Numbered from the stretch's first letter, positions 21,001 to 28,843 are shown. The stretch is 32,275 nucleotides of DNA from Bacillota bacterium (GCA_023395575.1 JAEWZA010000191.1:1-32275), one strand, 5' to 3'. Numbers and translations: made by a program. Notes: a model not told the origin generated them from the letters alone.

Positions 21001-24000
21001 AGCACTTATTAATTCATCTGCATATGCCAATGTCTTTCCATCAGCATCAACAGCTAATATTAAAATATGCTGTCCTACAGATACATTTATATTTCCGCCT
21101 GATACATAATCTGTACCTAATATAATCATTCCTTTATATGGAATAGCAAAAGCTGTATCTCCTATTACATAAATCCACTTAACAAATCCAGGAATGCCAT
21201 TTGCAGATAATACAATCTTTGTAGTACCTACTGCCGATCCTGCTTGAGGCAGGGAATAGTCATTTGGAGTTAACAATTTCAGCGCATCAGATGGTCTAAT
21301 CTGTGACTGACTAATGCCTATATCCCTATATGCCTTAATTTTGCCGTTGGCATCTGTTGCAAGTAATATTATGTGTTGTCCCGCATTTATCGCTATGTCT
21401 TGTTTTTTCACATAGTTGATTGCTCCTGATAGTATACTATTGCTTTGTAGTGGAGCTGATAAAGCTTCATCTTGGACCTTTATCATGAACTTAACTGCAT
21501 CTGTCGGAATGGTTGTTCCAACAGCTGAAGTATTAAAGTTCAAATCAGGGAACATTGTAGTTCCTGCTTTCGATCCCATCTCAGGTGCAGCAAAATTAAT
21601 ATCAGGTATCTCAATTGCATCTGCTTGGCGTATCTGACTAGCATCTATTGTCAAATCAACATATGCCAAAATCTTATTTATAGTACCCTCATTCTTCACA
21701 CCTACAAGCAGTATGTGGTTTCCTGCTGAAACAGTAATATCATCTTTAGCCTTATACTCAACAAATGTCTTACCCTCTGTATATCTTTCAAAATCAGTTG
21801 TAGAAACACCCTTAGCCGGTGTAACTGCTTGATTTCCAAGAACTACATACATCCATTTATTAATTTCAGCAAATTCAGCTGTGTCAGCCTTATCTAAAGT
21901 CCTAATTTCTACAGTGCCAACAGTATCACCATATTCTGGCAATGAGAAGTTGCTATCCTGTTCTAGGCTTCCAGCTGGTAGACTTACCATATTAGCAGTT
22001 ACCTTAATATCAGTATAAGCTTTCACATTTCCGCTACTATCAACTGCTGCAAGTAGAATATGCTGGTTAGCAGTTACCATGATGTCATCGCCTGCTGTAT
22101 ATTCCTTTGCATCCTCAAACTTGGAGTCAACATATATATTTGTTGTCGCAGTATCCTGAACTCTATACATCCACTTGGTAGCACCTGTTATATTAGACAA
22201 GTCTAAATCAGTTATTCTAACTGCTTTTGCCCTTATTCCACTCAAAGGAGTGCTGTAATTAGTTCCAAGTACAAGGTTTTCAGCGCTATATGGCGTAATC
22301 ATAGCACTTGTTATTGTTATATCCTTGTATGCCTTAATTTCATTTGAAGCATCAACTGCTGCAAGCATTAAGTGTTGTCCTGCAATAACACTGATATCTT
22401 GCCCTGCAATGTATTCGATGTACTCTTCTGCTGGTAATACATCCTCAAAGCTTGGTACTGTAAATGCATTATCCTGTACTTTTATCAACCACTTAGTCGC
22501 TCCAGTAAATCCTGCAAATGACAGCTTGGATATCTTTGTAGTACCACCTTGTGAACCATATTCAGGAGTTGAGTAATTTGTATTTTCAATCAGGACTCTC
22601 AGACTGTCTGAGGTAAATGTAGCATTTTCCAGTCCTGAAATTGGCATTCTCGGTCCTGTAGCATCGGCATCTGAAACAGTGGTAAACTCATAATGTCCAC
22701 CAGTTGGAATCACTCTGTTTCTCAAGTAAACAATAATCTTGTCTCCCTTTGTTAGGTTCAAGTTAGTAAATGACAGGGTTTGTATATTTGGTATTTGAGA
22801 TGATAACAGATTTATTTCTGCTCCACCACCTATACTTACTGTATCACTCACATACGCTGAGAACCCATTCGGCAATTTGATAACAACTGTACCATTAGAC
22901 ATATTGTCACCTGCTGTATATGTAAGCACAAAGTCCGCTTTTGTTCCTGCTTCTCCGCTTTCTGGAGTTATTTCAAGAGTACCTGGTGCAGTAACATTAT
23001 CAGATGTAACTGTTACATCTATTGTTGCAGTTTTTGAATTAAAGTTAGGATACTGTCCTGTAACATATACCTTTGTTGTACCTATGCTTACCGCTGTGAT
23101 AACGCCGCTGTCACTGACAGTTGCTATATTGTTATCAGAGGATATATATGTAAGCTTTGTTCCACTTGGGCTTGTACTGCTTGGAGCAATTTTTGCTGTA
23201 TCCTTTACTTGTATGCTTATCTGGTTTGGTACGCTAAATGCAATGTTCGCCTTTGTAGGGTCAATAATTGTACCATTAATATCTGAAACTACACCGTTAG
23301 CAATGTATACACTGTTAGGTGTAATCTCTACTTTGACACCATCAGAATAAACATACATATTGTCAATATTACCTGTTCCTGTTATGGTTGCTGCTGCATT
23401 GGCAATAATTGTCTTAACAGTAGCATTTTCCTTCATTCCTAAATATGAGTCGGATGAGGATGGCTCCAAAGTAAGCGTATCTAAATTTCCTTTTTCAAAA
23501 TTAATTGCTGTAGTCTCAGCAATATTCATTTTACTTACATTTGTTACTCCATTTAAATCAATTCTATTACCTGTTGCATTTTTTTCTACATATAAATAAT
23601 TAACTAATCCTCCAAATAATTGAATAGTACTTTTAGACGCCTTAGTAGTAATATTATTTACACTACCGCTTACTAAAGTAAAAGCTGATATTGTATCTTG
23701 CAAAATATCTACTTTATCAGACTTACCTGCTAGTCTTACATTAATGTTACTTTTGTCCATCTTAATACTGTTAAAATCACCTTCAAGATTTACTATTTGA
23801 TTAGCAGCAACTGCTTTCTCAGTAATAACATTAACAAAACCCTTTCCGGTAGTTAAGTTTGTTTCCAAAAGCTTACCACCAGATCTTAAATATGTATTTT
23901 CAATAGTAGTAGTTCCTTGCGCAACAACTCGAACATTTCCAACGTATTTCTCTACAATTACATCTCCTACTACCAAAGAGTTTTTTATAATAACACTATT

Positions 24001-24789
24001 TGGACCACCGCCTCTAATTATCAGCTTTCCTTTTACAGTTATACCTTCCAAGCTTACATTTCCATCGGCAACACCTTCACCAATAATTAGGTCACCTGAA
24101 ATTTCCATGTTCTTTAAGGTAACAGAGTTTGTATTAATAATCATATTGCCTGTTACATTTTTTGTGACTGTCCCTGCTTTCGTAACGACAAGTCCAATAC
24201 ACTTATCAAGCATTTTCATAGCATCAATAAGCTTTAAAATACCTAACGGTGCGTATCTCCCACTAGATATCTCTGATAAATATCCCTTTTCGATAACAGC
24301 ACCGAAATACTGTAATTCAGCTTCATCAAGCTTTTCGGCATCAGTAATTTTTTTTAGCAACTTCTGGTCATTAAGCTCTAATCCAAATACCTTGGCCACC
24401 ATTACGGAAGCTTCAACCCTCGTAATATTTGAAAATGGATAGAAATTGCTTTTCTCCTTGTAACCCACATAACCGGCAGCCACAGCCTTAGCTATTTCTT
24501 TTCCATACCATGAGCTCTTAGGCACGTCAATAAAGTTTATATCTGCCTGTTTTGTTGGCTTAAGCACATTATTAACAAAACCTATAAAGTCAATCTTTTG
24601 TATAGGCTTATACAAGTCATTAGTACTTACTCCCTTATCTATCAATCCCAATTGACTCCATTTTTTTAGTAGCGCACTATCCTCTGCAGATACACCACTT
24701 GCTCCCATTACTGTCAGAGTCGAAAAAGGAGTTAATAGCATAATTGCTATTAACAGCACAAATGCTATGGGTCTTAATAATTTACTCAT
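13924..24789 (-). CDS. Giant secreted SLH protein with three families of tandem repeats
   Basis: About 3,621 residues from ATG 24789. The start is set by GGGGGAG at 24797-24803, seven bases upstream; the earlier in-frame ATG at 24810 has no such site. Order of parts: signal peptide (1 to about 30); three SLH domains (about 35-195; only ITRVEASV is canonical); a beta-solenoid-like stretch rich in Gly, Asn, Val and Ile (about 200-520; contains VKGKLIIRGGGPNS); a Big2-like domain (about 525-600); a secreted Ig-like segment (to 730); 13 copies of a ~107-residue repeat (730-2120); four copies of a ~130-residue repeat (2123-2650); FN3-like modules (to 3235); and three C-terminal repeats. No catalytic domain is seen. 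Probably an S-layer-like or fibrous wall-anchored protein. It follows the 24825-27173 gene by 35 bases, so the two are likely cotranscribed. Confidence 0.93.
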   Translation of the reverse strand: MSKLLRPIAFVLLIAIMLLTPFSTLTVMGASGVSAEDSALLKKWSQLGLIDKGVSTNDLYKPIQKIDFIGFVNNVLKPTKQADINFIDVPKSSWYGKEIAKAVAAGYVGYKEKSNFYPFSNITRVEASVMVAKVFGLELNDQKLLKKITDAEKLDEAELQYFGAVIEKGYLSEISSGRYAPLGILKLIDAMKMLDKCIGLVVTKAGTVTKNVTGNMIINTNSVTLKNMEISGDLIIGEGVADGNVSLEGITVKGKLIIRGGGPNSVIIKNSLVVGDVIVEKYVGNVRVVAQGTTTIENTYLRSGGKLLETNLTTGKGFVNVITEKAVAANQIVNLEGDFNSIKMDKSNINVRLAGKSDKVDILQDTISAFTLVSGSVNNITTKASKSTIQLFGGLVNYLYVEKNATGNRIDLNGVTNVSKMNIAETTAINFEKGNLDTLTLEPSSSDSYLGMKENATVKTIIANAAATITGTGNIDNMYVYSDGVKVEITPNSVYIANGVVSDINGTIIDPTKANIAFSVPNQISIQVKDTAKIAPSSTSPSGTKLTYISSDNNIATVSDSGVITAVSIGTTKVYVTGQYPNFNSKTATIDVTVTSDNVTAPGTLEITPESGEAGTKADFVLTYTAGDNMSNGTVVIKLPNGFSAYVSDTVSIGGGAEINLLSSQIPNIQTLSFTNLNLTKGDKIIVYLRNRVIPTGGHYEFTTVSDADATGPRMPISGLENATFTSDSLRVLIENTNYSTPEYGSQGGTTKISKLSFAGFTGATKWLIKVQDNAFTVPSFEDVLPAEEYIEYIAGQDISVIAGQHLMLAAVDASNEIKAYKDITITSAMITPYSAENLVLGTNYSTPLSGIRAKAVRITDLDLSNITGATKWMYRVQDTATTNIYVDSKFEDAKEYTAGDDIMVTANQHILLAAVDSSGNVKAYTDIKVTANMVSLPAGSLEQDSNFSLPEYGDTVGTVEIRTLDKADTAEFAEINKWMYVVLGNQAVTPAKGVSTTDFERYTEGKTFVEYKAKDDITVSAGNHILLVGVKNEGTINKILAYVDLTIDASQIRQADAIEIPDINFAAPEMGSKAGTTMFPDLNFNTSAVGTTIPTDAVKFMIKVQDEALSAPLQSNSILSGAINYVKKQDIAINAGQHIILLATDANGKIKAYRDIGISQSQIRPSDALKLLTPNDYSLPQAGSAVGTTKIVLSANGIPGFVKWIYVIGDTAFAIPYKGMIILGTDYVSGGNINVSVGQHILILAVDADGKTLAYADELISATQIKQPQAGTLKSIIEVGDGENYNYSEPEPGQTGGTTRITNLSTFGIQGAAKWLYKIVDSSEVVAVPDYNSVISGLLPYIAGDSITISEGQRLILYATDNASRIKAYKDIAISSAQIRTPSAAILVANTNYSNPTPGTTEGMTMIASLSFAGLAGADASWSWRYAVGDKMFNAPPKDSSANSIDGVAALTTTTQISAKAGQYILLLAVDGSGNIKAYTNVYVYASAIKPYNADMILESSYSLTKGKTEGTTSFDKLDLIGIVDAKNWMIKVQEKAFDVPAKDVAVSGSTMYSVNSDINIKTGWHILLLATDTMNRVKAYADIEVSKDQIQSPYANLLTENTNYTIPEPGSAAGTTTLMLSDTGIEKAAGESVVWKYKIGTQALSIPLLEQEASSATEWTTYVSGENIPVSAGNYLLIVATINNKVMAYKLFTISASQIKPVEAPLLTSSNYTGPTAGSKPGTTKLSNLKLIGVEGATKWQIKVVDTATTQTLDSVFTTPINYTSDDDIAVKANQYIVLAAVDENGKVKAYKNILITEGDINPPLANKLVSGLNYTTPKYGTVTGTTSIYVSPEGINGCDDFVVKVSDNAFDIIDGQVITIATGTGSTYSDYRIYGSGTDIAVSAGQFVTLIAIDADNGNKALSYENIKISEANIRPGNAVLLKNPQNFDILQPGSGVGTTKFTDLNFVGVAGATKWIVKVTDNNIDVPMINSSVEGAIGYDAHKDISVKEGQYVTLYAVDDTGRIKGYVCILVLADNVRGVAPLLTLDTNYTLPEAGSKLNNTKIATLNLPVSATSWKYSVQDSSPATILKDQVLTGLLPYSQGDDIQATEGQHLILVAVDSSGRVKAYADILLTASNLRNVEITLAGTAVALPTGEGNIVAGGRTIVVKLAYGVWQDDVLSNTTKRNALFDSFVAAGIEQVQWGKVLTTLKNEGTAAAVMNAAKDTITITLSETTSYNITDTQFISLNIKPEAGLIKGATKAATSINTIKIASDVIAQISGTAIPSLGEGDIVAGNKEIVFTLTNGKFALDVASDEDKRNAIFDGLTTSSSDTTMWGKVITALKAAGETAIIRNSSSKITIKLPAVADYDISMNETISVIVPYKTAGGDEILVDAIKDAAVATKITVASNSKADLSGTLISTPVSETDILTGGKKLIITLSDGQWVTDIKTNESKRNALFSGLVASTDATAWAKVVTALRTAGQTAIERTDNYTITITLPAVAGYNIAANQYVTMTIPATCMIGSIANLALSDTISIGVVASATLSGTAIATNFDETAVRAGGKTIIITLNGATWANDINEPATKNALFDGFTADVEASEWAKVVAILKGSSITKTSSNVINITMPAVIDYNITSLKQVISVKITSEAAIGTAFDIQSTNTININYTAPTAAKVLEVRGVSKTYKLGDVVQIKVVFDTEVDVSGTPTLALETGAIDGTASYKSGSGTKELLFEYTVKAGDINKDLDYIATNSLTVLGASIVNSGTTVNAVATLPKPGASNIGSLSYTSNMLVDAVPPKLATGYPKAGTKTEQTANVIVKLDKASSVYYVTVLNDISNAVPSAEQVMDGLNAAGTAVATGMLGTVNVIENTEGTLAITNLSAYTDYTAYMVAVDSVGNVGVVTAFNFKTADTTAPEFIAGYPQQVLPTSDNLISILIKANEDGNAYLITLPAGSMQPTSAQVKAFKNANDVAVATNLRATATIVKDTEATLSVTGLTVSTHYDIYVVCVDTSGNIIGIPAMVAAETSKLNMDRVEVDLARSVILNTTTQMEYSFDSIIWKPCTATKTSITYDDNAQMIAVYMREAANTSNMRTPIILTRADDSIIDTSLIDYDIAAGKIINNSTVNLQYRINGGTWKNLNASSTVVNVVFEQGDFDVRIAATSPTATTDSELPSAPKTVVNIPVPMPAPGLVYNDTTNKISGLLSTHEYSINGGSWTNGLVEGNFAGTKKVLIREKATKLKLASTTQVIQFTACALTVVASPAAADETINKNFVTIAFEENTNKPALSVDYLKNNFQVGTWDASGIRLTTSDWGTDIADVSWNTAGNVIIVTYNSMTDSTVKIGDEVKLSPAAGIQNAANTSGNYTSAGKLTGSFHTVPVIESINAVNTNNDIGFSNGERLVITFDQPTNNPAITAANIANYLILTDSTGKTAKPWGTNILVEWIDYTDSVNTDADPTNDVASNRILTVTFNDITQTGLVVGDKIAVSPTWGLTDADGTTDVCNSSAIIGGSFTSVPKVTSVVMANGGTAAKVDAGDTIKITFDQATNAPDILASNLIKNFTLVASDGKTVHSWGVQPAANITWSADNKTLTIKLTNMTGVTVKTGDKLTILAAAGIKSADGGTASSEASGIIISGSY
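16845..18420 (-). repeat. Four tandem ~130-residue repeats in the giant protein
   Basis: Each copy starts with SGTAI/AGTAV-like residues, then a GGKTIIITL-type strand, a KRNALFDGF-type helix, a W(A/G)KVVTAL helix, and ITITLPAV-Y-I. Copies start near 18420, 17990, 17590 and 17200, spaced about 400 bases. The mixed alpha/beta pattern (a helix between strands) differs from the 13-copy repeat. I do not recognise the family. Confidence 0.8.
18430..22605 (-). repeat. Thirteen tandem ~107-residue repeats in the giant protein
   Basis: Copies carry four recurring blocks: TNYS-P--GS--GTTKI, then GATKWM-KVQD-A, then a Y--G-DI-V-AGQHILL stretch, then AVDSSGKVKAY-DI. The N-Y-[ST] block recurs near 22575, 22260, 21950, 21595, 21260, 20930, 20610, 20280, 19975, 19650, 19340, 18995 and 18695, spaced 302-355 bases. 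DNA identity between copies is moderate, so the expansion is not very recent. The family is not one I can name. Confidence 0.88.
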
Positions 24790-24824
24790 TAAATCTCTCC
24801 CCCACTTCAAATTTTAACAATATA

Positions 24825-27173
24825 TTAATAAAGGTTTAAAGCCTTATATACCATAACCGAGGCTTCCGCTCTAGTTACCTTACCGTCAAGCTGTAAGTAA
24901 GTTTGTCCGTTTACAATTCTCCCTGATAAAATACCTGCTCCACATACATCAGCTATTTTATCAGCTGTTGTTTTTGTTATCGATCTATAGTCGGCAAATT
25001 GCCTTAACAAACCACCATCTTCATCCGGCAATGGAGTTCCTTTTGATTTCATTGCTAGTAAAAGCATCATCCCCGCTTGTTCCCTGGTAATTGCCTTTTC
25101 AGGATATAATTTGTTGTTTTTGTCAGGTGAAACAATTCCAAGCTTAGCTGCTGACATTATTTCCTTATAGTACTTATGCCTTGCTGTAACATCTGCATAT
25201 CTACCTGCAGAAACCATATCCAATTCCAAACCTCTTATAAGAATAGAACAGTATTCCCCTATCGTTATATTTTGCGTCGGATAAAATTTTGTATTGGCTT
25301 TAGTATCAAACACACCTCTGCTAGCTAAATTTTCTATAGCCGTCACAGCCCATTTTATATTTGACACATCCGAATATGTAATGCTTTCTTTTGTAGAAGC
25401 AACAACCTCTTTTGATGTACTACTTTGGTTTGAACCACTAAGTGCACTCACACGATATGTAATTGTTTTTCCTGCCACTAAATTCTGATGTATAAAAGTA
25501 GTTGTGTTTGCATTAACTCTTCCAACTTCTCTAAATGAATAAAACTGCATTGCTTCAATTAAAAATCCGCTTTCGTTAAAGGAGTTATCTTCCCAAGTGA
25601 GCTTTATCTCACTTGACGAAATTGGGGTGGCCTGTAAGTTTGTGGGAGCTTCTGGTGTTTTTAAAGAAACCGTTATTTCATTACTATAATTAATGGAATT
25701 TGATCTGTCATACACTTTAATTCTATAAAAATATACGTCAGTATTATTAATCCATTTATCATTGTAGGCAATAGTATCTGCTTCTAAATAAGCAACAGTA
25801 TACCATTCTCCGGATAACCCCTGTTTCCTTTCAACTCTATACCCTGCTTCTGACATACTTGTATCCTTCCATGTCAGTTTAATTTCTGTCTTTCCAATAA
25901 CCTCATATGTCAAATCTGCTGGTGCGGAAATAGTAGTAGACCAAACCGTTGTTTCATTTGTAAAAGCAGAATATACACTGTTGTCATTTACCTTTGCTCT
26001 GACTTTATATGTAAATGTGTCTTGCAGTGATATGTTCTGGTCCACAAAAGAGGTAGCATTTCTCCCCATTGTCTCATATAATTCCCATACAGGATTTGAA
26101 CCCGTTTTACGCCATATTTCAAAGCCCGTTTCATTATCTGTCAGATCATCCCATGCCAATTGTATGTTTTTACCATCTGCACATGAAGAGGAAAGTGTCC
26201 CCGGTGCTTTTAAATATGTATTTGTTACACTAATTATGTCGGAGTATTCAGAATTTGTTGTCCCTGAAACAGCCCTAATTCTGTATTGATATGCAACACC
26301 TGCTTCCAACTCAGAATCAGTATCAATGTATGAATTATCATTTTGCGGAATTACCGCAATTTCTTTAAAGGTACCTGATTTTGGAGACTTTCTTTCAATA
26401 ATGAATGCAGTCTCTGATGAGTTATCCTTCCAGTTCAGTTTTATACGATATCCCGAAAGTGCTAAACCTTCAAACTCAGTTGGCTTAAATAAAAATGAAT
26501 ATACTGTTTTTCCTTCTTCCGGAAATGCCGGAGATTTTATATTTTCATTAGTACTTGAACATGACCTTACTCTATAATAATACTTAACACCCGATGAAAT
26601 AGATTTGTCACTATAAGTGTTTTGCCCAATTCCAATGCTGGCTAGCTTAGTCCAATCTTTTGCATCTTCCGTTTTTCTCTCAATTATTGTATTGTAGGCT
26701 TTGTTATCAGCATATCCCCAAGTAATATCAATTTGATTGTATGATACAGGTTTCAAAGTAAGTGAAGTTGGCTTTGCTACTTCATCTGTTCTAAAAGCCA
26801 CTTCTGGAGTATAAAGATAGTATTTATTCTCTGAATTTCTTACCCATACTCTATAGGTATATGTATGACCAGCTGATAGACCTCCATCATATTCAGACTT
26901 GGTGTTTTGAGGCGGTGAACTGTATGTTTGGAATGCACCGGAATCAACTTTCTTTTCAACTACATAATACTTTTCTCCGGTTAGATAGTCATCCCAATTG
27001 AGGGATGCTGATGTAGAACTATATATAGTTACTGTTAGATTTGATGTATCTGCAGCACTTGCCATGCCAGGCATTATAAAAATTTGAATAAAAATGGCTA
27101 TTGCCAAAACAAATGCCAGCTGCGAAGTATAATTATGTAGTTTTTTGGTATCAGTTCTATTATAAATTTTCAA
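24825..27173 (-). CDS. Secreted surface protein with six FN3 and three SLH domains
   Basis: A 782-residue protein if translation starts at TTG 27173, preceded by GGAGG at 27183-27187 (nine-base gap). An in-frame ATG at 27218 has no ribosome binding site and would add 15 residues in front of the signal peptide. The signal sequence ends near MASAAD. Six regular FN3 domains follow (to about 590), each with an ITW/LNW/LTW strand and a TYR-R-like strand (ex. YYYRVRS, AYQYRIRAVSG). Three SLH domains end the protein (about 595-782), with ITREQAGM and VTRAEASV near-canonical and ITIGEYCS divergent. It is directly followed by the giant SLH gene after 35 bases. FN3 plus SLH suggests a wall-anchored scaffold or carbohydrate-associated surface protein. 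Confidence 0.92.
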   Translation of the reverse strand: MKIYNRTDTKKLHNYTSQLAFVLAIAIFIQIFIMPGMASAADTSNLTVTIYSSTSASLNWDDYLTGEKYYVVEKKVDSGAFQTYSSPPQNTKSEYDGGLSAGHTYTYRVWVRNSENKYYLYTPEVAFRTDEVAKPTSLTLKPVSYNQIDITWGYADNKAYNTIIERKTEDAKDWTKLASIGIGQNTYSDKSISSGVKYYYRVRSCSSTNENIKSPAFPEEGKTVYSFLFKPTEFEGLALSGYRIKLNWKDNSSETAFIIERKSPKSGTFKEIAVIPQNDNSYIDTDSELEAGVAYQYRIRAVSGTTNSEYSDIISVTNTYLKAPGTLSSSCADGKNIQLAWDDLTDNETGFEIWRKTGSNPVWELYETMGRNATSFVDQNISLQDTFTYKVRAKVNDNSVYSAFTNETTVWSTTISAPADLTYEVIGKTEIKLTWKDTSMSEAGYRVERKQGLSGEWYTVAYLEADTIAYNDKWINNTDVYFYRIKVYDRSNSINYSNEITVSLKTPEAPTNLQATPISSSEIKLTWEDNSFNESGFLIEAMQFYSFREVGRVNANTTTFIHQNLVAGKTITYRVSALSGSNQSSTSKEVVASTKESITYSDVSNIKWAVTAIENLASRGVFDTKANTKFYPTQNITIGEYCSILIRGLELDMVSAGRYADVTARHKYYKEIMSAAKLGIVSPDKNNKLYPEKAITREQAGMMLLLAMKSKGTPLPDEDGGLLRQFADYRSITKTTADKIADVCGAGILSGRIVNGQTYLQLDGKVTRAEASVMVYKALNLY

Positions 27174-27182
27174 AGTTGTATA

Positions 27183-27187
27183 CCTCC
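27183..27187 (-). promoter_or_regulatory. Ribosome binding site that selects a TTG start
   Basis: GGAGG lies nine bases upstream of TTG 27173-27171, the first start after which a normal signal peptide follows. Its first two bases lie in a 7-bp inverted repeat, CCGATAT (27186-27192) and ATATCGG (27209-27215), that could partly mask it. Confidence 0.55.
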
Positions 27188-27328
27188 GATATATACTATA
27201 TATTTTAAATATCGGCAAATAACTTCTTAAATTTAAGCTGGTAATGAATTTGTAATGTTATTGTTATATTTAATGGAATCACTATTTCTGCTAAGCTATA
27301 ATGCCTAAGTTCTCTAAATATTTTTACA

Positions 27329-27634
27329 TTACAAATCTAGTTGGATTTTTATCACATCATCATTTATGTGCAATAACTCTCTAATATTTGGGGGAATGCT
27401 CTCCCAAATTAATTGTCCCTTACCAGTGGAAAGAACTTCGCTAAAATACTCGTCAATTTCAAACAATAGCTTCTTCATTGCAAAGGATTTATGAATAATA
27501 CATGGTTCACTGTCATTAAACAATTCTATACTTTTTTCAATTATTTTCTCATCCCTTAATGGCAGTGAATTGAATTTACATTCTAGCTTAATCCTTCCGT
27601 TTCCATCAAGAAAGGTTATTTTTTTAGGATGCAT
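27329..27634 (-). CDS. Small cytoplasmic protein of unknown function
   Basis: About 101 residues from ATG 27634, with GGAGG at 27645-27649. A GTG at 27658, immediately after the TAA of the upstream gene, could give eight more residues but has no ribosome binding site. No signal peptide or membrane segment is seen. The sequence is acidic and helix-prone, with one Cys at each of two places (LECKF and EPCII). I do not recognise the family. It lies between the Trx-CcdA gene (24-base gap) and the FN3/SLH gene (155-base gap), so it may be cotranscribed with both. Confidence 0.65.
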   Translation of the reverse strand: MHPKKITFLDGNGRIKLECKFNSLPLRDEKIIEKSIELFNDSEPCIIHKSFAMKKLLFEIDEYFSEVLSTGKGQLIWESIPPNIRELLHINDDVIKIQLDL

Positions 27635-27658
27635 ATCACCTATACCTCCGTATTCCAC

Positions 27659-28795
27659 TTAAAAAAACAATAATATAATAATACCAAACACAAAAAATAT
27701 TATTGCATTAATTAACTTTATGATATGAAGTCGTTCCCTAATGGCCTCCGAAACTTCAAATAGCTCCTTGCCCTTATGTATTATCAGTGACAGTACCATA
27801 AGTGGCAAAATTACGCCGACATTATATATTATAAGGTAGAGTAACGCCTGAACGCTTAATTCTGAATTGGTTTGAAAGATTGTAACTATAGTTGCAAGGT
27901 ATATTTGTCCGGTACATAGAAACTCACCTAAAGATAATATCATTCCTAAAAAAAAGCTTATGAACAATATTACCTTTACTTTTGAAAAGTCAGATACTTT
28001 TTTTATAATATTATGATTGAACCTTCTTAACCCTACAGGAAGCTGTAAAAATATCCTGTCATATCGTTCTGCTTTTGCTGCAAAATAGTCCTTTATGCTC
28101 ATAACAATCAGAAACAGCAGCACCACTGCAAGCAGTGCTTTAGTTAATATACTTAACAAACTGAAATTAAACAATGACAAAAACCTGAAAAGTATTGTCC
28201 CCAGCAAAACAAATGCCAAAAATTTGCCTAAAATAAACGATAGTGCTATTTTTAATATTCTTGCTTTTTTTACTGTCAAAAGTGATAGAAAAAAAAGCAG
28301 CATCGACATGGAGCAAGGATTTATGCCATTGACTAGTCCTGCTAAAAATATGCTTGCAGTCTTAAAGCCTTCAAATCTTATTATATCTCTTTCGTGGTTT
28401 TCATCAGTAATTTCCAACTCAAGGGTCTTGGCCCCAGGTGTGTTTATTTCTTTCTCAAGATTATTCCTTATTGATTCTTCATCTGAGAAATACATATCAC
28501 CAATGAAAACGATAGGAACAATTCCCTCATCTTCAGCAGAAACCCTGTAAGCTTCATTATACTTGTCCATCAGGCTTTTATTTTTCAAATTGGATATATC
28601 ATACTTCTTTAGTTCAAAGTTCTTATGCCTATCACTGAAACCCTTAAGAAAATCCGATATACTATCGCATGAAGCGCAGGTAGGACTGTAAAAGTACACT
28701 GCAGTAATTTTATTGTCACTTTCTGCCCAAACTTTGCAAACACTTGTCTGTGTAACTAGCAACAACATAAAAAATAAAAACAAGAACTTTTTCAT
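27659..28795 (-). CDS. Thioredoxin-like domain fused to a CcdA/DsbD-type membrane transporter
   Basis: A 378-residue protein. A signal or first membrane segment (1-24) leads to an extracytoplasmic thioredoxin-like domain (about 28-130) with the redox motif SPTCASCD and a likely cis-Pro at GIVPIVFIGD. About six membrane segments follow (about 148-378). Two Cys typical of the CcdA/DsbD core lie in NPCSMSM (second half of the first helix) and EFLCTGQIYLA. The known role of this family is to carry reducing equivalents from cytoplasmic thioredoxin across the membrane. The attached CxxC domain would receive them. GGATGGGGAT lies upstream of the ATG. It follows the two-Trx protein by 48 bases and probably acts with it. 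Confidence 0.85.
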   Translation of the reverse strand: MKKFLFLFFMLLLVTQTSVCKVWAESDNKITAVYFYSPTCASCDSISDFLKGFSDRHKNFELKKYDISNLKNKSLMDKYNEAYRVSAEDEGIVPIVFIGDMYFSDEESIRNNLEKEINTPGAKTLELEITDENHERDIIRFEGFKTASIFLAGLVNGINPCSMSMLLFFLSLLTVKKARILKIALSFILGKFLAFVLLGTILFRFLSLFNFSLLSILTKALLAVVLLFLIVMSIKDYFAAKAERYDRIFLQLPVGLRRFNHNIIKKVSDFSKVKVILFISFFLGMILSLGEFLCTGQIYLATIVTIFQTNSELSVQALLYLIIYNVGVILPLMVLSLIIHKGKELFEVSEAIRERLHIIKLINAIIFFVFGIIILLFF

Positions 28796-28843
28796 TCATT
28801 TATCCCCATCCAATAATGATTATTTCACCAACCACCTTCAAAA

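Noticed and set aside
18430..22605. Regular ~320-base periodicity considered as a CRISPR array or satellite DNA
   Set aside because: The period is too long for CRISPR, the units are coding and similar mainly at protein level, and they lie within one continuous reading frame.
24790..24810. Earlier ATG start for the giant protein
   Set aside because: No ribosome binding site precedes it, while the GGGGGAG inside this stretch is correctly spaced for the ATG at 24789.
27188..27220. TTGCCG, 17 bases, TATATA as a promoter of the FN3/SLH gene
   Set aside because: Transcription would start in or after the ribosome binding site, leaving no usable leader.
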